From an uncultured Chthonomonas sp. (GTDB lineage: Bacteria; Armatimonadota; Chthonomonadetes; Chthonomonadales; CAJBBX01), in NCBI GenBank assembly GCA_903885605.1, contig CAISJD010000197.1:1-40628 (forward strand): a stretch of 40,628 nt of DNA. The letters run 5' to 3'. Position 1 is the first letter of the stretch. Every line of letters begins with the position of its first letter. The notes below the pieces were generated by a model. That model ran no database searches. It was not told the DNA's origin and saw nothing but the letters and a program-made list of their open reading frames with translations. Positions 1-8,004 of this stretch are shown here, in pieces. The translations under genes were made by a program, and so were the position numbers.

Positions 1-557
1 CCTGCACCACCAACTGCCTGGCCCCTGTCGCCAAGACCATCAACGACACCTTCGGGATCGTCTGCGGCATGATGACCACCGTCCATGCCTACACGAATGA
101 CCAGAAGGTCGCCGACCAGGCCCACAGCGACCTGCGCCGCGCCCGTGCCGCCGCCGAGAGCATCATCCCCACCTCCACCGGGGCCGCGAAGGCCATCGGC
201 GTCGTGGTGCCCGCCCTCAACGGCAAGCTGAACGGCATGGCCCTCCGCGTCCCGACACCCACCGTCTCCCTGGTCGACCTCGTGCTGACCACCGAGAAGC
301 CGGTGACCAAGGAGACCGTGAACGCCGCCCTGCGCGCCTCCGCCGCCGGCTCTATGAAGGGCTACCTGGTGGTTGAGGATGCTCCGCTGGTCTCCACCGA
401 CTTCGTCGGCAACCCGGCCTCGTCGATCGTCGACTCCTCCGAGACGATGGTCATGGGCGAGAACATGGTGAAGATCATGGCTTGGTACGACAACGAGTGG
501 GGCTATTCGTCCCGCGTCGCCGACCTGATCGTCTTCATGGTGGAGAAGGGCCTGTAG
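1..557 (+). CDS. gap: Glyceraldehyde-3-phosphate dehydrogenase, 3' part (5' end outside window)
   Basis: Catalyses NAD(P)-dependent oxidative phosphorylation of glyceraldehyde 3-phosphate in cytosolic glycolysis. Only the C-terminal half is present. The reading frame enters at base 3 with the nucleophile-bearing motif CTTNCLAP, so the catalytic Cys is the first visible codon. The active-site His follows in the segment TVHAYTNDQ, and the protein ends with the family hallmark [13 protein letters not shown]. Pgk, a sugar-isomerase-like gene and TPI follow on the same strand, so this is a triose-phosphate glycolytic cluster. A perfect hairpin lies 68 bases after the stop, before pgk. Cofactor preference cannot be judged because the Rossmann half is missing. 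The family assignment is secure. Confidence 0.97.
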   Translation, partial: CTTNCLAPVAKTINDTFGIVCGMMTTVHAYTNDQKVADQAHSDLRRARAAAESIIPTSTGAAKAIGVVVPALNGKLNGMALRVPTPTVSLVDLVLTTEKPVTKETVNAALRASAAGSMKGYLVVEDAPLVSTDFVGNPASSIVDSSETMVMGENMVKIMAWYDNEWGYSSRVADLIVFMVEKGL

Positions 558-624
558 GTCCGGTTGCGGGTTCGCCCTCCGGGCAGCGCCCGGCGGCCGA
601 TGATCGGCCAGGGCTTCAAGCAGG

Positions 625-660
625 AGCACGGGGGGCACGTTGCTACGTGCCCCCCGTGCT
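625..660 (+). terminator. Perfect 16-bp hairpin between gap and pgk
   Basis: Bases 625-640 and 645-660 are exact reverse complements around a TGCT loop, giving a very GC-rich 16-bp stem. No T-run follows on either strand, so it is not a classic intrinsic terminator. It may be an attenuator or an mRNA-stabilising 3' structure that sets gap apart from pgk. The rest of the 558-720 gap shows no further gene. Confidence 0.6.
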
Positions 661-720
661 GCATTGTCTACCGCAAGGTTGCACTTTGCAGCTGAAGGTG
701 TAAGGAATAGGTAAGCGAGC

Positions 721-1923
721 GTGAAACTCAACAAGAAGACCATTGAGGACGTGGATGTCCGCGGAAAGCGCGTACTCGTCCGTGTCGACTTCAACGTGCC
801 ACAGGATCCCGCCGATCCCAGCGTCATCACCGATGATCGGCGCGTCCGCGAGGCCCTGCCCACCATCCAGCGGCTCATCGCCGAGGGTGGGCGCGTGGTC
901 CTCGTCTCGCACCTGGGCAAGCCCAAGGGAGGCCCGTCGGCCAAGCTGAGCCTCGCGCCCGTGGCCGCGCTGCTCTCAGGCCTTCTCGGCGCCCCCGTCG
1001 CCTTCGCGACGGACTGCGTCGGTGAGCCCGCGGAGTCCGTGGTCGCCGCTCTGACTGACGGTTCCGTGGCCCTGCTTGAGAACCTCCGCTTCCACCCCGA
1101 GGAGGAGGCCAACGATCCAGCCTTCGCCAGGATGCTGGCGGGCCTGGCCGAGGTCTACGTCAACGACGCCTTCGGCACCGCCCACCGTGCGCACGCCTCC
1201 ACCGAGGGCGTCACCCACTACCTGCCGGCCTACGCGGGCTTCCTGATGCGCAAGGAGATCGAGTACCTCAGCGGCGCGCTTGAGGACCCCAAGAGGCCCT
1301 TCGTCGCGGTGCTGGGCGGAGCCAAGGTTAAGTCCAAGATCCCCGTAATCCAGCAGTTGCTGGGGAAGGTCGACAAGCTCATCGTCGGCGGCGGCATGTC
1401 GTACACGTTCGCCAAGGCGGTAGGGTACGAGATCGGCAACTCGCTCCTGGACGAGGCGTCGCTGGAGTACTGCCGCAAGCTCCGCGCCGAGGTGGGCGAT
1501 AAGCTTCTCCTTCCCACCGATGTCGTCGTTGTGGACGGCAACCCGTTCGAGGTCGATCCCGCCACGCTGAGCGCCAGGATGGTACCGGTGAGCGAGATCC
1601 CCGTTGGCTGGGAAGGCGCCGATATCGGCGAGCAGACCCGCGCCAGCTTTGCCGAGGCTATTCGCGGCGCAGGGACGGTGGTTTGGAACGGTCCCATGGG
1701 TGTGGCTGAGTTTGAGCGCTTCGCCGCGGGCACCCGTGCGGTGGCCGAGGCGATGGCCGAGTCGAGTGCGGTGACCATCGTAGGCGGTGGCGACTCCGCG
1801 GCCGCTGTCCAGCACCTCGGCTACGCCGACAGGATGACGCATATCTCAACGGGAGGAGGCGCCTCCCTCGAGCTGCTCGAAGGCAAGGAGCTGCCCGGCG
1901 TGGTGGCGCTTCTCGACAAGTAA
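721..1923 (+). CDS. pgk: Phosphoglycerate kinase
   Basis: Transfers phosphate from 1,3-bisphosphoglycerate to ADP, the first ATP-yielding step of glycolysis, in the cytosol. The protein is 400 residues, normal for the family. The N-terminal domain has the RVDFNVP substrate-binding signature and the HLGKPKG segment. The hinge and C-terminal domain show [11 protein letters not shown], the VWNGPMGV nucleotide-binding motif and the GGGDSAAAV glycine-rich loop near the end. The start chosen is the GTG at 721, which places the conserved N-terminus correctly; an AAGGA-like sequence lies somewhat far upstream. It sits downstream of gap and 33 bases upstream of a sugar-isomerase-like gene, consistent with one glycolytic transcription unit. 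Confidence 0.98.
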   Translation: MKLNKKTIEDVDVRGKRVLVRVDFNVPQDPADPSVITDDRRVREALPTIQRLIAEGGRVVLVSHLGKPKGGPSAKLSLAPVAALLSGLLGAPVAFATDCVGEPAESVVAALTDGSVALLENLRFHPEEEANDPAFARMLAGLAEVYVNDAFGTAHRAHASTEGVTHYLPAYAGFLMRKEIEYLSGALEDPKRPFVAVLGGAKVKSKIPVIQQLLGKVDKLIVGGGMSYTFAKAVGYEIGNSLLDEASLEYCRKLRAEVGDKLLLPTDVVVVDGNPFEVDPATLSARMVPVSEIPVGWEGADIGEQTRASFAEAIRGAGTVVWNGPMGVAEFERFAAGTRAVAEAMAESSAVTIVGGGDSAAAVQHLGYADRMTHISTGGGASLELLEGKELPGVVALLDK

Positions 1924-1956
1924 CGCAAAAGGGTTCGCCCGGAAGGGACGGCCGAC

Positions 1957-2796
1957 GTGAAGCTAGGAGTGATGCTGGCCGGTCGCCGTGCGGAGGACAT
2001 CTCCAAGCGGCTGGCCCAGGCCCGGGAAGCAGGTTTCTCCCTGTGCCAACTGAACCTCCAGCAAGAGGGCCTGTCGCGCGCCGATCTGGTGGAGATCGCC
2101 GATGCCTTGCTGGAGTACGGCATACGTCCCGTCAGCATCGGCTGCTACGTCAACCCGGTGGCGCCGAGCCGTCCTTCCTATCTGGGAGTGACCCGGGCGG
2201 ACCTTGAGACCGTACTACACGGGCTCGACATCCTCGGGGCCCGCCGCGTCGTACTGCTCAGCGGCAGCCGCGGCGACGCCTTCTACGACCCCGAACCGTG
2301 GAACGAGACGGAGGAGGCGCTGGCGGAGCTGTCGGCCTTCATCACGGGCATCGTGAAGGAGACCAGGGCGAGGAACTATGTCCTTGTCCTGGAGCCCTGG
2401 TACTGCCATGTGCTGAACTCGGTGGAGCGCATCCTGCAGTTCCATGACGGCCTGCATCCCGATGTGGCGCGGCATGTGCGCTACGTGCTTGATGCCGTGA
2501 ACCTGCTGAGCCCTGACCGCTATGAAGAGCGCGACGCGGTTGCCGTAGCGGCGTGCCGGGCCCTGGGCGCCGGCGCCGGAGTGGTGCACCTGAAGGACAT
2601 CGTGATGCCGCCGGACGGCGAGCACGCCATGCCGCCGCCGGGCCTGGGTCGCCTGGACTACGCGGCCTATGTGGCCGCCTTACAGGAGCACGCTGCCGAG
2701 GAGGCGCCCGCCATCGTGCGGAACGTGCCCGCCCATGAGATGGCGCAGGTCCGCGACATCCTGCTCCGAATGTCGGATCGATGGCGGCTCGCATAG
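1957..2796 (+). CDS. Sugar phosphate isomerase/epimerase-like TIM barrel protein
   Basis: This 279-residue protein has the pattern of the xylose-isomerase-like TIM-barrel family (AP endonuclease 2 superfamily). Alternating strands and helices are visible, and likely metal-binding residues occur at Glu in VLVLEPW, Asp in VLDAVNLL and His in VVHLKDIV. The usual fourth ligand, a Glu on the last strand, is not obvious: the corresponding segment reads AIVRNVP. Substrate is unknown; relatives act on keto-sugars, inositols or hydroxypyruvate. The GTG start at 1957 is preceded by a GGAAGGGA ribosome-binding sequence. It is wedged between pgk and tpiA with short gaps, so it is probably co-expressed with them, but nothing shows a glycolytic role. 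Confidence 0.8.
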   Translation: MKLGVMLAGRRAEDISKRLAQAREAGFSLCQLNLQQEGLSRADLVEIADALLEYGIRPVSIGCYVNPVAPSRPSYLGVTRADLETVLHGLDILGARRVVLLSGSRGDAFYDPEPWNETEEALAELSAFITGIVKETRARNYVLVLEPWYCHVLNSVERILQFHDGLHPDVARHVRYVLDAVNLLSPDRYEERDAVAVAACRALGAGAGVVHLKDIVMPPDGEHAMPPPGLGRLDYAAYVAALQEHAAEEAPAIVRNVPAHEMAQVRDILLRMSDRWRLA

Positions 2797-2832
2797 AGCC
2801 TCAACCCAGCAATAACTAAGGAGAACTCATCT

Positions 2833-3636
2833 GTGAGCCGAAAACTCATCATCGCCGGCAACTGGAAGATGCACAACACCACGGCCCAGGCCCGTGCGCT
2901 CATCACCGACCTGGCGCCGCTGGTAGCCGGCGCGGCTTCAGTCGATGTCGTGGTCTGCCCCACCTATACCGCGCTGGCGACGGCGTCCGACGCGCTGCAG
3001 GGCACGGGCATCATGCTGGGCGCACAGGATGTCTTCTGGAAGGACAAGGGCGCCTATACCAGCCGGATCTCGCCCTCCATGCTGCTCGACCTCGGCGTGA
3101 CCTATGTCGTCATCGGCCACTCCGAATGCCGCGGCCGCTTCGGCGTGCCTGAGCCGGACTTTGACGAGGCCGTGCTGGCCCACTTCGGCGATAGCGACGC
3201 CACCGTCAACCGCAAGCTCAAGGCAGCCCTGGCGGCCGGCCTCAAGCCCATCGTCTGCGTGGGGGAGACGCTCTCCGAGCGGCGCCAGGGCGAGGCCGAC
3301 GCCGTGGTGGCGTCCCAGGTCCGCGGCGCCCTCGCGGGCATCGACGCCGACGCCGTCCCCGGCCTGGTGCTGGCCTATGAACCCGTATGGGCGATCGGCA
3401 CCGGCGAAGTCTGCGGCTCCGACGAGGCCGACCGCATCTGCGGCGTCGCCCGCGCCACCGTGGCTGAACTCTACGGCGCCGAGGCGGCCGAGGCCGTCCG
3501 CGTGCAGTACGGCGGCAGCGTCAAGCCGGACAACGCGGCCGAGCTGCTCGGCAAGCCCAACATCGACGGCGCGCTGGTCGGCGGCGCCGCGCTGAAGGCC
3601 GGCGACTTCGCTGCCATCGTCAACGCGGGCGCCTAG
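2833..3636 (+). CDS. tpiA: Triose-phosphate isomerase
   Basis: Interconverts dihydroxyacetone phosphate and glyceraldehyde 3-phosphate. The catalytic Lys is in AGNWKMHN near residue 13, the electrophile His is in VIGHSE, and the base Glu is in [12 protein letters not shown]. The phosphate-binding loop YGGSVKPDN and the GALVGGAAL strand are present. At 267 residues it is slightly long. The excess comes mainly from about 15 extra residues directly after the GHSE motif (segment [17 protein letters not shown]), before the usual VNRK helix. The GTG start at 2833 has AAGGAGA upstream. It is the last gene of the glycolytic group and is followed by a hairpin. Confidence 0.98.
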   Translation: MSRKLIIAGNWKMHNTTAQARALITDLAPLVAGAASVDVVVCPTYTALATASDALQGTGIMLGAQDVFWKDKGAYTSRISPSMLLDLGVTYVVIGHSECRGRFGVPEPDFDEAVLAHFGDSDATVNRKLKAALAAGLKPIVCVGETLSERRQGEADAVVASQVRGALAGIDADAVPGLVLAYEPVWAIGTGEVCGSDEADRICGVARATVAELYGAEAAEAVRVQYGGSVKPDNAAELLGKPNIDGALVGGAALKAGDFAAIVNAGA

Positions 3637-3648
3637 GGCGCGGAGATC

Positions 3649-3678
3649 GGGGCGCCCGGACCGCACGTCGGGCGCCCC
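3649..3678 (+). terminator. 10-bp hairpin between tpiA and rlmN
   Basis: Bases 3649-3658 (GGGGCGCCCG) and 3669-3678 (CGGGCGCCCC) form a perfect 10-bp stem with a 10-base loop. It follows the tpiA stop by 12 bases and ends only 6 bases before the rlmN ATG, occupying the place where a ribosome-binding site would be. No T-run follows. It could end the tpiA transcript or limit rlmN translation. Confidence 0.5.
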
Positions 3679-3684
3679 ATCGCA

Positions 3685-4734
3685 ATGAGACCCCTGGTCG
3701 GCCTCAGCTCCGACGAACTCGCCTCCCTGGCCAAGGAGCTGGGGCAGCCGGCCTATCGCGGCAAGCAGATAGGCCGATGGCTCTACCACGCCTACGCCGC
3801 CACGTTCGACGAGATGTCCGACCTGCCCGCCGGCCTGCGCGCCGCGCTGGTCGCCGGCTTCACCATAGGCACCGGACGGTGCGTCTCTGCCAGCCTCGCC
3901 ACCGACGGGACGGAGAAGCTGGCGGTGCGGTTCGGCGAGGACGCCGTGGTGGAGTGCGTCCGCCTGCCGTATGAGGACCGCGTCTCGGTCTGCCTCTCGT
4001 GCCAGGAAGGATGCGCCATGCGGTGCGCCTTCTGCGCCACGGGCATCTCCGGCTTCCGGCGCAACCTGACCCGAGGCGAGATTCTGCAGCAGTTCCTGCT
4101 CCTCCAGGCCCGCGCTCCGGAACGCCGCATCTCGCACGTCGTCTTCATGGGGATGGGGGAGCCGATGCACAACCTGGACGAGGTGCTGGGCGCGGCTCGG
4201 ATTCTGGTGGGCGAAGTGGGCCTTTCGGCGCGATCGATCACGGTGTCGACGGTAGGTGTGGTTCCCGGCATCCTTCAGTTGGCGGAGGCCGGGCTACCTA
4301 TCAACCTGGCTGTCTCGCTGCACGCCCCGGACGACGGGGTGCGCGCGGGCCTGATCCCGGCGGCTCGTAAGTGGCCTATGTCCGAGGTGCTTGACGCTTG
4401 CCGCCAGTATCGGGCGAAGACGGGCCGCGATCTGACCTATGAGTACCTGCTGATCGCGGGCGTGAATGACGACCCGGACCAGGCGCAGCGGCTGGCGGAT
4501 ACGCTACGCGGAGCGCCCGGCTCGGTGAACCTGATCCCGTACAATCCCGTCCCCGGCGCGCCGGGCTTCCACCGCCCGTCCGGGCAGTCGGTGCAGCGGT
4601 TTCGCGCGGTGCTGGAAGCGGCAGGCCGCCACGTCACGCAGCGCCAAGAGCGTGGCGGAACGGTGGATGCAGCATGCGGCCAACTGCGATTGCGTGCGCT
4701 CAGCGAGCCTGCCGGTCTGGGCGGCGCACGATGA
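3685..4734 (+). CDS. rlmN: Dual-specificity 23S rRNA/tRNA adenine-C2 methyltransferase
   Basis: A radical-SAM enzyme that methylates C2 of adenosine 2503 in 23S rRNA and, in known members, A37 of some tRNAs. The iron-sulphur motif is CAMRCAFC, with cysteines at residues 110, 114 and 117. GMGEPMHN follows as the SAM-binding strand. The methyl-carrying cysteine lies in the C-terminal segment GGTVDAACGQL. The length of 349 residues is normal. The ATG at 3685 has no recognisable ribosome-binding site, because a hairpin fills that space. Its stop overlaps the next start in an ATGA arrangement, so translation of the LptC-like gene is probably coupled to it. Confidence 0.97.
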   Translation: MRPLVGLSSDELASLAKELGQPAYRGKQIGRWLYHAYAATFDEMSDLPAGLRAALVAGFTIGTGRCVSASLATDGTEKLAVRFGEDAVVECVRLPYEDRVSVCLSCQEGCAMRCAFCATGISGFRRNLTRGEILQQFLLLQARAPERRISHVVFMGMGEPMHNLDEVLGAARILVGEVGLSARSITVSTVGVVPGILQLAEAGLPINLAVSLHAPDDGVRAGLIPAARKWPMSEVLDACRQYRAKTGRDLTYEYLLIAGVNDDPDQAQRLADTLRGAPGSVNLIPYNPVPGAPGFHRPSGQSVQRFRAVLEAAGRHVTQRQERGGTVDAACGQLRLRALSEPAGLGGAR

Positions 4735-5300
4735 GGCGATGCGGCGTAGTCGGGTCCCTGCTTGCCGCTGCGCTCCTCGCCGTGGCGGGAGGATGCGGCG
4801 GGCGTAAGGCTCCAACCGAGGGGCAGGGCAGCAAGAGGAAGGGCCCGGCGACACTGCCGCAGTTCGTCACGTCGTCGGGCATTGCGGTCCGGTGGCAGGA
4901 ACAGGGCAAGGGCGGTCGCCTGCAGCCCATTCTTGAGGTGCAGGCCGAGACGGGTGATCTGAACGCGCAGACGCAGTCGGGCCGCCTCCTGAAGACCCGC
5001 GGGCGCTTCTACAACGACGGCAAGCCTGCGGCCCGCTTTCAGGCGCCTGAAGTAGATGCCGACCAGGACCGGCACGAGGTTGTGGCCCGCGGAGGCGTTA
5101 CCCTTGTCAGCATCGAGCCCGCAGGTCTCACCGTGACGGCTAGGAACGTTGTATGGGACACGGTCTCCGGTACCATACTTCTGCGCGGTGACGTTCGGTT
5201 TGTGTATGTGGAGCCGGGCGGCACGGTGGTGACGGCCGCCGGAGGCCCGTTCGACAGGATTACCATGAACGCCGAGATGCGCCGGGTGACGATCCCGTAG
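4731..5300 (+). CDS. lptC: LptC-like LPS-export lipoprotein
   Basis: Predicted periplasmic component that bridges the inner-membrane LPS extractor to the LptA bridge. The start is the ATG at 4731, which overlaps the rlmN stop; the frame is open further upstream but only inside rlmN. The 189-residue product begins with a positively charged stretch, a hydrophobic segment and a lipobox ending VAGGC, so it is likely an inner- or outer-membrane lipoprotein rather than the bitopic form of enterobacteria. The rest is rich in beta-strand-like repeats, including GRFYNDGKPAARFQAPEV and VVARGGVTLV, typical of LptC/OstA folds. Function rests on this weak similarity plus position next to LptA-, LptB- and LptF/G-like genes. 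Confidence 0.75.
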   Translation: MRRCGVVGSLLAAALLAVAGGCGGRKAPTEGQGSKRKGPATLPQFVTSSGIAVRWQEQGKGGRLQPILEVQAETGDLNAQTQSGRLLKTRGRFYNDGKPAARFQAPEVDADQDRHEVVARGGVTLVSIEPAGLTVTARNVVWDTVSGTILLRGDVRFVYVEPGGTVVTAAGGPFDRITMNAEMRRVTIP

Positions 5301-5342
5301 CCGCGTCACGGAAGCCGGTCTGAGGCGGAAAGGCGAAGGGGT

Positions 5343-6050
5343 ATGGCAATGAGACAGGCCCATGGGCTGCGTTGGGCCGCGGTTGCGGCGGGGTTGCTCC
5401 TGCTGGCGGGCGTCGGATTGGCCCAGGAGAAGCGCCAGGCCATTCGGTTCGGCGACATCATGCTGTCCAACTACGCCAAGGCCGAGCTGGAGCTGGGCGT
5501 TTCGGCGATGGCCAAGGGCCCGGACACCACCGTGGACGCCACCGACCCTAAGTCGGGCGCCCAGGCGCGTCTGCAGGCCCAGTCCATCACGGCGTTCTTG
5601 TTGCCCAAGGTCCGGAACCAGGTGGAGCGCGTGGAGGCCGTGGGCGCCGTCCGCTTCTGGTCCAGCCGCGCCGCCGAAGGCGTCCAGGGCAGGCAGGTCG
5701 TCCGCGCTACAGGTTCCAAAGGCGTCTACTACAAGGTCGAGGAGCGCCTGGTGCTGACCGGCCCGCTCACGTTTGAGGCGGAGCAGCCGGCCGCCGGAGG
5801 CAAGGGCGCCGAGAAGGTCACCGGTTCGGCCGGGAAGGCCGAGTACGACGAGGCCAAGCGATCGCTGGTGTTGACCGGGCACGTTGAGGCGACGGTGGTC
5901 ACGCCGGATACTCCCGCCGAGGGCTCCACCTTCTCCGGCGACAGCGTCCGGATCGACATGAGGGCTCGGCCCTACAAGGTCTACATCGATAACCCGTCCA
6001 TGGACGGCAGCATCAACATCCGGTTCAAGGAGCAGGACAAGAAGCCGTAG
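5343..6050 (+). CDS. lptA: LptA/OstA-like periplasmic protein
   Basis: Probable periplasmic bridge protein that carries lipopolysaccharide toward the outer membrane. The product has 235 residues and begins with a Sec signal peptide (hydrophobic stretch AAVAAGLLLLAGVGLA with cleavage likely just after). It then shows OstA-type features: GKAEYDEAKRSLVLTGHVEA followed by FSGDSVRIDM is the characteristic pattern of strands in which unprocessed and modified turns alternate. A GAAGGGG ribosome-binding sequence precedes the ATG at 5343, and a second in-frame ATG lies two codons later. It is placed between LptC-like and lptB genes. Sequence similarity is modest, so the role leans on context. Confidence 0.8.
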   Translation: MAMRQAHGLRWAAVAAGLLLLAGVGLAQEKRQAIRFGDIMLSNYAKAELELGVSAMAKGPDTTVDATDPKSGAQARLQAQSITAFLLPKVRNQVERVEAVGAVRFWSSRAAEGVQGRQVVRATGSKGVYYKVEERLVLTGPLTFEAEQPAAGGKGAEKVTGSAGKAEYDEAKRSLVLTGHVEATVVTPDTPAEGSTFSGDSVRIDMRARPYKVYIDNPSMDGSINIRFKEQDKKP

Positions 6051-6072
6051 GGCTGCTTGCTGAGAGGCCACC

Positions 6073-6792
6073 TTGGAAATCTGCGCTGAGGAACTCGTCA
6101 AGAGCTATCGGGGCCGCCGTGTCGTTAGCGGCATCAGCCTTGGTATGCGTCAGGGCGAGATCGTAGGTCTGCTCGGCCCCAACGGCGCCGGTAAGACCAC
6201 GACATTCTACATGATCGTCGGGCTCGTGCGCCCCAACAGCGGTCGAGTGCTACTGGACGGCAAGGACATCAGCAGTGCGCCGATGTACAAGCGCGCTCGC
6301 ATGGGCATCGGCTACCTGGCGCAGGAGCCGTCGGTCTTTCGCGAGCTGTCCGTGGCAGAGAACCTGCGGCTGGTCCTCGAGCACTCGGGCCTGGGGCGAG
6401 TCGATCGTGAGGCCAGGATTACTGCGTTGTTGGAGGAGTTGGGTCTTGAGCGGCTGCGCAACGCCGTGGGCAAGACCCTCTCAGGCGGAGAGCGGCGGAG
6501 GGTGGAGATCGCCCGTGCGCTGGCCACCAGCCCAGCGTTCATCCTGCTCGACGAGCCCTTCACCGGCGTGGATCCCATCGCCATCCAGGATATCCAACAG
6601 ATCGTGGTGCAGCTGAAGCAGAAGGGGATCGGCATCCTCATCACCGACCACAACGTGCAGGCGACGCTTCGCATCACAGAGCGCGCCTATATCGTCGCCG
6701 ACGGCGAGATCAAGGCCGCTGGCCTGTCTGACGAGCTTCCGAACGACCCGGTGGCCCGCCAGTTCTACTTCGGCGAGGGCTACGATGGCTGA
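6073..6792 (+). CDS. lptB: LPS export ABC transporter ATP-binding protein
   Basis: Cytosolic ATPase that powers extraction of lipopolysaccharide from the inner membrane. The 239-residue protein is a single ABC domain: Walker A GPNGAGKTT (residues 35-43), Q-loop LAQEPSVF near 82, signature LSGGE at 136-140, Walker B ILLDEPF with Asp160-Glu161, and a switch His in ITDHNV. The C-terminal YFGEGY segment matches LptB. Translation likely starts at the TTG at 6073, preceded by GAGAGG. It lies 22 bases after the LptA-like gene and 9 bases before the permease gene. Confidence 0.96.
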   Translation: MEICAEELVKSYRGRRVVSGISLGMRQGEIVGLLGPNGAGKTTTFYMIVGLVRPNSGRVLLDGKDISSAPMYKRARMGIGYLAQEPSVFRELSVAENLRLVLEHSGLGRVDREARITALLEELGLERLRNAVGKTLSGGERRRVEIARALATSPAFILLDEPFTGVDPIAIQDIQQIVVQLKQKGIGILITDHNVQATLRITERAYIVADGEIKAAGLSDELPNDPVARQFYFGEGYDG

Positions 6793-6801
6793 GGCGCACC
6801 C

Positions 6802-7953
6802 GTGAAGATCGTCGATCGGCTGATCCTGAAGGAGATGCTGGGCCCCGTCGCCAACAGCTTCTTCATGTTCCTCATGCTCGTCTACACCACCACATGGCTG
6901 GTCCGGATGACGGACTGGATGGTGAAGGGCGCCTCCATGTCGCTGGTGGTTCGGTCGGCCGTCTACAGCCTGCCCGCGCTGGCCACCCAGTGCCTGCCCA
7001 TGGCCCTTTTGCTGGGCACGCTACTCGCCTTCGGGCGCCTCTCGGGCGACAGCGAGAACATCGCGCTCCACGCCGGAGGCGTCAGCTTCTGGCGCGTTGC
7101 CAAGCCCGTGGGCGTCCTCGGCATTGTGATCGCCTTGGTCACCTTCACCTGGAACGACACGCTGGTGCCCTGGGCCCAGACCCAGTTCCTGGGCCTGCAG
7201 CGCGAGGTGATGGAGAGCCTGGGCTCGACGAACCAGCCCATCAGCTATGCTGTCCCGCGCCGCGAGGGCAAGGGCGTCGACGAGTGGATCAACATCGCCG
7301 GCGGGTATGACGCCAAGAGCCGATCGCTGCTGAACGTCACGATCCTCAAGATGAGCGAGGAGCGCGACCGTGTCGGGCGACCCGAGGTGCTCGTCTACGC
7401 CGAGAGGGTGCAGGCGCGCCTGGCCGGCGGCCCCATGACCGACGCCGTGTTCATGGATGGCTACGTCCGTTACTTGCGCCCCGATGCCGACGGCAAGATC
7501 ATTGACGTTAACTTCAAGCAGGCCGAGTCGCGCTCCATGCCGCAGAACGTGGGCTTCGGCGGACGCGACTTCAAGCGCATCATTGAGACCGGCGCTACGG
7601 ACAAGTGGTCCATGACGTTCGCACGGATGCGCGAGAAGATCAAGCGTGACCATCAGGACGGCAACTTCGACACGGGCGTCGATGAGTTCAACATGTGGGA
7701 GAAGATCTGGCTCCCCCTGGCCAGCTGCATCTTCGGCCTTGTGGGCGCACCGCTCGGTGTCAGGCCCCATCGCGGAAACAAGACGCTGGGCTTCGGGTTG
7801 GCCATTGTGATCATCTTCCTCTACTGGGTCACGCACAACTGGATGTTCCAGTTGGCGAAGGGCGGCGCCTTCTCGCCCATGCTGGCAGCCTGTACCGCCA
7901 ACATCGTCGGGGCTATCGCGGCGACGGTCCTGATGGCCCGTACCCGCCAGTAG
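6802..7953 (+). CDS. LptF/LptG family LPS export permease
   Basis: Inner-membrane permease of the LptB2FG complex. The 383-residue product has three N-terminal membrane segments (around residues 12-32, 50-72 and 103-123). A periplasmic beta-rich domain follows, then three C-terminal membrane segments from about residue 305. This is the standard YjgP/YjgQ layout. The segment GAPLGVRPHRGNKTLGFG is the conserved cytosolic turn that contacts the ATPase. The GTG at 6802 is the start, with GAGG nine bases upstream. Only one permease gene is present in the cluster, whereas proteobacteria have separate lptF and lptG. It may form a homodimer, or a second copy may lie elsewhere. Confidence 0.9.
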   Translation: MKIVDRLILKEMLGPVANSFFMFLMLVYTTTWLVRMTDWMVKGASMSLVVRSAVYSLPALATQCLPMALLLGTLLAFGRLSGDSENIALHAGGVSFWRVAKPVGVLGIVIALVTFTWNDTLVPWAQTQFLGLQREVMESLGSTNQPISYAVPRREGKGVDEWINIAGGYDAKSRSLLNVTILKMSEERDRVGRPEVLVYAERVQARLAGGPMTDAVFMDGYVRYLRPDADGKIIDVNFKQAESRSMPQNVGFGGRDFKRIIETGATDKWSMTFARMREKIKRDHQDGNFDTGVDEFNMWEKIWLPLASCIFGLVGAPLGVRPHRGNKTLGFGLAIVIIFLYWVTHNWMFQLAKGGAFSPMLAACTANIVGAIAATVLMARTRQ

Positions 7954-8004
7954 CCACTTCGTGGCGGCTTGGGGTCGCCACCAGGAAGGTCTGAGTAGAG
8001 CGGT

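Noticed and set aside
2938-4170. 410-residue - strand open frame opposite tpiA and rlmN
   Set aside because: Composition is Gly/Ala/Asp/His-biased without domains, and both opposing genes have full catalytic motifs.
7953-7982. Overlapping small hairpins between the LptF/G permease and DUF3084 genes that could switch
   Set aside because: Stems of 5 and 6 bp sharing one arm exist, but they are short and without covariation evidence they are not distinguishable from chance.
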